A stretch of DNA of 11,238 nucleotides, from NCBI GenBank assembly GCA_003648675.1, contig QMPS01000008.1:1-11238 (forward strand). Direction: 5' to 3'. Source of the DNA: Aquificota bacterium (GTDB lineage Bacteria > Thermosulfidibacterota > Thermosulfidibacteria > Thermosulfidibacterales > B14-G1). A model generated the notes under the pieces. It was not told the origin of the DNA. It worked only from the letters and a program-made list of their open reading frames with translations, and made no database searches. Shown one piece after another: positions 7,256 through 11,238 of the stretch (its first letter is position 1; the number at the start of each line of letters is the position of its first letter). Both the position numbers and the translations under genes were made by a program.

Positions 7256-7886
7256 ACCCCACCTCCAAGTAGAGAGGACACTCTAAGCAGAGGGGACTTC
7301 TGGTCTTGCAGTACCTCTTACCCAGCTCCACCAGCAGGGCATGGTACTCTTTGTAAAGCTCCACGTCTGCCGGGAGACTCTCCATAAAGAGGCGCTGAAT
7401 CTCGCTATAAGGCTCCCGTCCCTTGATCACCCCCTGCCTAGTGAGGATGCGTCTGGTGTAAGTATCCACCACAAAAAAGGGCTTATCCAGAGCGTAGAGA
7501 AGAATGGAATCCGCAGTCTCCTCTCCTATACCATGAATGGAGAGGAGCTCCTTTCTAAGAAGCCACCCAGGCTCTCGGGCCATGAGCTCTACCTCTCCCC
7601 CATAACGATCCAGGATATACTCAACCAAAGATCTGAGCCTGGCTGCCTTGACCCTGTAAAAACCCGCCGGCCTGATAAGCTCCTCCAAGACCTGGGAAGA
7701 GACAGAGAACAATGCTCTAGGGTCCAGTACCCCAGCCTCCCTCAAGTTGGCTATGGCCTGTTCCACATTCTTCCAAGCAGTGTTCTGGGTAAGGACAGCC
7801 CCCACCATAACCTCAAAGGGGCTCTGGGCAGGCCACCAATGCTGAGGGCCAAAGTGCTTCAGGAGAAGGTAGAAGAGGTGCAGCAA
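7248..7886 (-). CDS. EndoIII-like HhH-GPD DNA glycosylase with Fe-S cluster
   Basis: 212 residues, similar in length and fold to endonuclease III. The N-terminus has SPFEVMVGAVLTQNTAW (22-38), the usual LxQ-T segment. The helix-hairpin-helix is IHGIGEETADSI (117-128), and the catalytic aspartate is Asp141 in VVDTYTRR. The C-terminus has four cysteines (193, 200, 203, 211) as C-x6-C-x2-C-x7-C, fitting a [4Fe-4S] cluster, with a last spacer longer than the x5 of E. coli Nth. The lysine that makes Nth an AP lyase is replaced by Glu123. The protein is therefore probably a monofunctional glycosylase, closer to the MagIII 3-methyladenine type than to Nth; the substrate is not settled. The start is TTG, with GGAGG 10 nt upstream. 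It overlaps nrnA by 28 nt and mutL by 8 nt, pairing two DNA-repair genes. Confidence 0.88.
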   Translation of the reverse strand: MLHLFYLLLKHFGPQHWWPAQSPFEVMVGAVLTQNTAWKNVEQAIANLREAGVLDPRALFSVSSQVLEELIRPAGFYRVKAARLRSLVEYILDRYGGEVELMAREPGWLLRKELLSIHGIGEETADSILLYALDKPFFVVDTYTRRILTRQGVIKGREPYSEIQRLFMESLPADVELYKEYHALLVELGKRYCKTRSPLCLECPLYLEVGCG

Positions 7887-8842
7887 GCTAGGGTCTCCTC
7901 CACTAGGGGCACAACCCTTTTAATGGCATCCTCCAAGGGGAGTTCCATATCACATCCTGCAGCCGCTTTGTGGCCCCCTCCCCCCAGGGAGGCCGCTATG
8001 AGCGCCACATTCACCTTCCCCTTGGAACGAAAACTCACCTTCACCCCGCTCTCCGTCTCCCTAAAAAGAAGGGCTACCTCCACTCCTCGAATGGATCTTG
8101 GAAAGTTGACAAACTCCTCGGTATCTTCGGGGCCGGTTCCGGTAGCCTCCATCATCTCTCTGGTCACCACTATCCAAGCCACTCCTCCCTCGGCCGCCAT
8201 GGAAAGGGTATTAAGAGCCAGACCAAGGAGACGCATTCGGCCCGGAGAATAACTCTCATACACGTGAGTGGCCACCTCATAAGGAGAAGCCCCCAGTTTC
8301 ACCAGTCTATGACAGTAGAGGAGGCTGGCCTCTGTAGTGTTGGAGAATCGAAAACCTCCCGTATCGGTAAAGATAGCGGTGTAAAGGCATGTAGCCATCT
8401 CCGGAGTGATCTCAAGGCCCCACTTCTCCAGAAGACGGAAGATTATCTCTCCCGTTGCAGCAGCCCCTGGCTCCACCAAATTGAGGTCACCCCACCTGGT
8501 GTTGGTGGGGTGATGATCAATGTTCACCACCTTCCCCGGGGGCCTACCCTCAAGGAAGGGCAGCCTCCCCAAGTCACTGGAATCCAAGCCCACCACCAAA
8601 GGATAGAAAAACACCTCGTTCTCCTGTCTCACTCTCTTCACCTTCTCCCAACCCGGAAGGAAACGGTAGAAGTAGGGCACTGCGTCCCAGCAGTAGATCT
8701 CCGCCTCTTTACCTCGAGCCTCCAAAGCCATTGCCAGGGTGAGAGCCGAGCCTAAAGCATCTCCATCGGGGCTCTTATGGATAAAAATGGTGGCCCCCGG
8801 CGTGCGCTCCAACTCCTGGATAATGACCTCGTAAAGATCCAA
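7859..8842 (-). CDS. nrnA: DHH/DHHA1 phosphoesterase, NrnA-like oligoribonuclease / pAp phosphatase
   Basis: 327 residues, the usual NrnA length. The DHH domain has all metal-binding motifs: HKSPDGDALGS (22-32), LDSSD (86-90), NIDHHPTN (108-115) and TDTGGFRFS (159-167). The C-terminal DHHA1 domain ends in the substrate-binding GGGGHKAAAG (287-296). NrnA degrades very short RNA and dephosphorylates pAp (3'-phosphoadenosine 5'-phosphate) in the cytoplasm. It stands in for oligoribonuclease in bacteria lacking orn. The gene sits directly after rbfA, as in many Desulfobacterota. Its TTG start immediately follows the rbfA stop with no gap, and GGGAGA lies 8 nt upstream inside rbfA, implying translational coupling. 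The last residues (LACCTSSTFS) are encoded in the overlap with the glycosylase gene. Confidence 0.93.
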   Translation of the reverse strand: MDLYEVIIQELERTPGATIFIHKSPDGDALGSALTLAMALEARGKEAEIYCWDAVPYFYRFLPGWEKVKRVRQENEVFFYPLVVGLDSSDLGRLPFLEGRPPGKVVNIDHHPTNTRWGDLNLVEPGAAATGEIIFRLLEKWGLEITPEMATCLYTAIFTDTGGFRFSNTTEASLLYCHRLVKLGASPYEVATHVYESYSPGRMRLLGLALNTLSMAAEGGVAWIVVTREMMEATGTGPEDTEEFVNFPRSIRGVEVALLFRETESGVKVSFRSKGKVNVALIAASLGGGGHKAAAGCDMELPLEDAIKRVVPLVEETLACCTSSTFS

Positions 8843-9196
8843 CTACTTTTTCTCCCGGATCTTCTGGAGGAGTTCCCCTATCCTCAGGCTATGCTCCAAG
8901 TTTTTGTCCACCTTGAAGCGGAGCCTGGGTATCTTTCTCACTCTAATGGATCGCCCCATCTGACCTTGAATATACCCTGCAGCCCTCTCCAAAGCGTGAA
9001 GGGTCTCCTCTTTCTCCTCCTCAGAGCCCATCACTGAAAAATAGACGGTGGCAAAGCTCAGATCCCTAGTCACTTCCACTTTAGTGATGGTAACAAAACC
9101 CACCCCCGGATCCTTAATGCGACCCTCCACCAACATGCGGGATATCTCTTCTTTGAAGAGCTCCTGGAGCCTTTCTATCCTGTGTCCACCCTTCAT
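8843..9196 (-). CDS. rbfA: 30S ribosome-binding factor RbfA
   Basis: 117 residues from the ATG at 9196, the usual RbfA size. It is a single KH-like domain that assists late maturation of the 30S subunit near the 5' end of 16S rRNA. Visible family features are the N-terminal RIERLQELFKEEISRML, the strand segment GFVTITKVEVTRDLSFATVYFSV, and the C-terminal RKIPRLRFKVDKNLEHSLRI, which matches the R-x-P-x-L-x-F-x-x-D signature. The ATG overlaps the DUF503 stop by one base (TGATG). A GTG one codon earlier (9199) would give a 4-nt GTGA overlap and one more residue. A weak GAG at the expected distance fits either choice, so the start is uncertain by one codon. Confidence 0.95.
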   Translation of the reverse strand: MKGGHRIERLQELFKEEISRMLVEGRIKDPGVGFVTITKVEVTRDLSFATVYFSVMGSEEEKEETLHALERAAGYIQGQMGRSIRVRKIPRLRFKVDKNLEHSLRIGELLQKIREKK

Positions 9197-9477
9197 CACA
9201 GAATCTCTATTACGTAGTCCACCAGATAAATGTTCCCATCGGCATCCACAAAATCTACCACCTGATCCATAACCTGATTGGCGTGCCGTCTGGTGTTGGT
9301 TACATAGGCCACCCCTAGCACCGCTCTCCTGTGATTGTCCAGGTCCTCCACCTCTGCCACAGACACCTGAAACCTGTTCCTCAGGCGGTCCTTGAGACTC
9401 TTCACCACCATCCGCTTCCCCTTCAGGCTGTTATTCCCGGGGATCTCCAATACCAACCGACAGCTACCGATAAACAT
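9196..9477 (-). CDS. DUF503 (YlxP-like) protein
   Basis: 93 residues, full length for DUF503. The family hallmark segments are present: an N-terminal beta strand (FIGSCRLVLEIPGNNSLKGK), then RMVVKSLKDRLRNRFQVSVAEV, and the central DNHRRAVLGVAYVTN. This small cytoplasmic alpha/beta protein is usually encoded between infB and rbfA, exactly as here. Context therefore points to ribosome assembly or translation initiation, but its molecular role is unproven. The ATG is preceded by GAGGG with a 5-nt spacer. It overlaps rbfA and lies 49 nt after the infB stop. Confidence 0.93.
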   Translation of the reverse strand: MFIGSCRLVLEIPGNNSLKGKRMVVKSLKDRLRNRFQVSVAEVEDLDNHRRAVLGVAYVTNTRRHANQVMDQVVDFVDADGNIYLVDYVIEIL

Positions 9478-9481
9478 CTCG

Positions 9482-9492
9482 ACCCTCAGGGT
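9482..9492 (-). promoter_or_regulatory. small hairpin over the DUF503 ribosome-binding site
   Basis: On the coding strand ACCC-TGA-GGGT forms a 4-bp stem whose right arm and loop contain the GAGGG Shine-Dalgarno sequence of DUF503 (9487-9483). Pairing could modestly limit initiation. The stem is very short, so it may be coincidental. Confidence 0.2.
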
Positions 9493-9517
9493 TCATTCAA
9501 TAAGATAAACGCGGCCA

Positions 9518-9540
9518 CCAGGAAAGCTACAGCTTCCTGG
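9518..9540 (-). other. hairpin straddling the infB stop codon
   Basis: On the coding strand CCAGGAAGC (9540-9532), loop TGTA (9531-9528) and GC-T-TTCCTGG (9527-9518) form a 9-bp stem with one bulged T. The infB TAG (9529-9527) lies in the loop and stem. No U-run follows, so it is not a classical intrinsic terminator. It may be a partial attenuator, an RNA-processing site or an mRNA-stability element separating infB from the rest of the run. The inverted repeat is seen directly; its role is inferred. Confidence 0.45.
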
Positions 9541-11238
9541 GTACCTCCTTGAGCTCATAGGCCTCAATGACATCTCCTTCCTTAACGTCATTGAAGTCCT
9601 GAAGACCCACACCACACTCGTAACCGGCGGCCACCTCCTTCACATCCTCTTTGAATCGTTTCAGGGAGGCTATCCCACCCTCATAGATAACAACACCATC
9701 CCGTACCAATCTCACCTTGGCGTTCCTGGGAACGAGACCTTCCAGAACGTAACAACCAGCCACCCTGCCCACCTTGGGGACCTGGAAGACCTGGCGCACT
9801 TCAGCCCTGCCTAGGACCACTTCTTCATATTCGGGCTCCAGCATACCCTCCATAGCCCTCTTCACATCGTCCAGCAAGTCGTAGATCACCCTGTAAAGTC
9901 TGATCTCCACTCCCTCTCGCTCACTGGCCTTCCTAGCCTGGGCATCGGGCCTCACATTGAAACCTATAATCACCGCCTTGGAAGCAGCAGCCAGCATCAC
10001 GTCCGACTCTGTCACCGCTCCCACTCCAGCATGGACAATATTCACCTTCACCTCTTCGGTGGAAAGCTTTTTCACCGACTCCTTAAGGGCCTCCAAAGAC
10101 CCCTGCACATCAGCCTTCAAAAGAATCCTGAACTCCCGAGTTTCGCCCTCAGCCAACTGACGCATAAGCTCCTCCAGGGAAACCCTGGGCCTCTCCAGCT
10201 GGACTTCTCGGGCCTTTTCCTGGCGCTCCTCACTGATCTGCCTGGCCCTCTTCTCGCTCTCCACCACCATGAAAGGTTCCCCAGCAAGAGGCACTCCGGC
10301 AAGCCCCAAAACCTCCACAGGAACTGCCGGGCCCGCTTCCTTCACGGGCTTTCCTTGATGGTCAAACATAGCCCTCACCTTACCCCAGTGAAGACCAGCC
10401 ACCAGGGCATCGCCACGACTAAGGGTGCCTTCCCTCACCAAAAGAGTGGCCACAGGCCCCCTCTTGTTGTCCAACCGAGCCTCCAGCACCGTACCCACAG
10501 CAGGCTTGCGGGGATTGGCTTTGAGCTCCAGCATCTCAGCCTGGAGTAAGATCATCTCCAAGAGCTCGTCCACGTTGGTTCCCTGCTTAGCAGAGATCTC
10601 CACGAATATGGTCTCCCCTCCCCACTCTTCGGGGATAAGACCGTACTTCGCCAGCTCCTGTTTCACCCTGTCCGGGTTAGCGTTGGGTTTGTCTATCTTG
10701 TTGACGGCCACAATGATGGGGACTCCCGCTGCTTTGGCGTGGTTGATGGCCTCTACTGTTTGGGGCATCACCCCATCATCGGCGGCCACCACCAAGACTA
10801 CTATGTCTGTAACCTGGGCTCCTCTGGCTCTCATGGTGGTGAAAGCGTGGTGCCCGGGAGTGTCTATAAAAGTGATCTCTCCCTCGGGCAAAGAAACCCG
10901 GTAGGCCCCGATATGCTGAGTGATACCCCCCGCCTCCCTCTCAGCCACGTTGGTCCTGCGGATGTAATCCAAAAGGGTGGTCTTCCCATGGTCCACGTGA
11001 CCCATAACAGTAACCACAGGAGCCCTGGGTTCTAAATGCTCCTCCCCCTCCTCTGGAAGTTCCTCAGGCTCCTCTCCCTCCCTCCTCACCTCAAAACCAA
11101 GCTCTTCTCCCACGACTTTAGCCAGATCAAAGGGAATAACTGTCCTCTCATCAGCGGCCACGCCCTTCTTGAGGAGAATGCCCACCACCTGATCCACCTC
11201 TTCCTGGAGAAGGGCAGCCAACTCCCTCACAGCAAGAG
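9527..11238 (-). CDS. infB: translation initiation factor IF-2 (5' end off the window)
   Basis: About 570 C-terminal residues are visible. The frame continues through the right edge (L-A precede the GTG codon at 11230), so that GTG is internal and the true start lies outside. Visible in order are an IF2_N-type helical segment ([16 protein letters not shown]), a short acidic linker, and the GTPase domain: G1 GHVDHGKT, G2 [12 protein letters not shown]3 DTPGH, G4 NKID and G5 SAK. Then come domain II, domain III ([17 protein letters not shown]) and C-terminal domain IV, which binds fMet-tRNA. All catalytic GTPase motifs are intact, including His in DTPGH. IF-2 delivers initiator tRNA to the 30S subunit and promotes subunit joining. 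The gene begins the visible part of the minus-strand run; nusA and rimP are expected upstream, beyond the edge. Confidence 0.98.
   Translation of the reverse strand, partial: LAVRELAALLQEEVDQVVGILLKKGVAADERTVIPFDLAKVVGEELGFEVRREGEEPEELPEEGEEHLEPRAPVVTVMGHVDHGKTTLLDYIRRTNVAEREAGGITQHIGAYRVSLPEGEITFIDTPGHHAFTTMRARGAQVTDIVVLVVAADDGVMPQTVEAINHAKAAGVPIIVAVNKIDKPNANPDRVKQELAKYGLIPEEWGGETIFVEISAKQGTNVDELLEMILLQAEMLELKANPRKPAVGTVLEARLDNKRGPVATLLVREGTLSRGDALVAGLHWGKVRAMFDHQGKPVKEAGPAVPVEVLGLAGVPLAGEPFMVVESEKRARQISEERQEKAREVQLERPRVSLEELMRQLAEGETREFRILLKADVQGSLEALKESVKKLSTEEVKVNIVHAGVGAVTESDVMLAAASKAVIIGFNVRPDAQARKASEREGVEIRLYRVIYDLLDDVKRAMEGMLEPEYEEVVLGRAEVRQVFQVPKVGRVAGCYVLEGLVPRNAKVRLVRDGVVIYEGGIASLKRFKEDVKEVAAGYECGVGLQDFNDVKEGDVIEAYELKEVPRKL

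Noticed and set aside
7341..8252. 303-codon plus-strand open frame
   Set aside because: It is antisense to the glycosylase and nrnA genes, has no recognisable motif, and crosses two real gene boundaries.
7970..8755. 261-codon plus-strand open frame
   Set aside because: It is antisense to nrnA, with low-complexity Ser/His/Leu composition and no credible ribosome-binding site.
9478..9526. Internal promoter in the 49-nt gap after infB
   Set aside because: No pair of -35/-10-like boxes with acceptable spacing could be found on the minus strand.
11228..11230. GTG at 11230 as the start of infB
   Set aside because: The frame continues to the window edge and the visible N-terminal segment is mid-domain, so this is an internal valine codon.

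Overview
The window looks like a chromosomal segment of a diderm bacterium. The gene order infB, DUF503, rbfA, nrnA is the one I associate with Desulfobacterota (former Deltaproteobacteria) and relatives. A lipoprotein with TPR-like helices and an exported LysM protein fit a cell with an envelope of that type. Arginine is written largely as AGG/AGA and isoleucine often as ATA, the coding strand is purine-rich, and genes overlap at almost every junction. Together these suggest a compact, possibly thermophilic genome. The lineage and the thermophily are inferences from gene order and codon use, not proven.

Layout. (1) Positions 1-475, minus strand: a TetR-family regulator whose C-terminus lies beyond the left edge. 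(2) Positions 476-667: an AT-rich divergent control region holding two near-identical 13-bp motifs (11 of 13 identical) that are partly palindromic, plus divergent TTGACA boxes. (3) Positions 668-2035, plus strand: a free-standing alpha subunit of an ADP-forming acyl-CoA synthetase, with no ATP-grasp beta half in view. (4) Positions 2043-11238, minus strand: one uninterrupted run of ten genes. In transcription order these are infB (5' end off the right edge), DUF503, rbfA, nrnA, an EndoIII-like DNA glycosylase, mutL, an 81-residue unknown protein, proS, a lipoprotein and a LysM protein. From DUF503 onward every junction is an overlap or a direct abutment (TGATG, stop-TTG, 28 nt, 8 nt, TGATG, ATGA, CTGA, ATGA). 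The only real gap is 49 nt after infB, where a hairpin straddles the infB stop codon.

How the genes fit together. The minus-strand run joins translation factors (IF-2, RbfA, ProRS), RNA turnover (NrnA), DNA repair (glycosylase and MutL) and envelope proteins (lipoprotein and LysM) into what looks like one translationally coupled transcript. The TetR/acyl-CoA synthetase pair is a separate, divergently regulated unit, probably tied to acyl-CoA or organic-acid metabolism. The two units converge with only 7 bp between their stop codons and no visible terminator.

I see no tRNA, rRNA, CRISPR array, insertion sequence or phage gene. Most of the window is housekeeping. The points most worth a second look are the divergent operator region, a likely CTG start for the lipoprotein, the glycosylase with Glu where the EndoIII lyase Lys would be, the altered MutL endonuclease motif, and the conserved-context small unknown protein.
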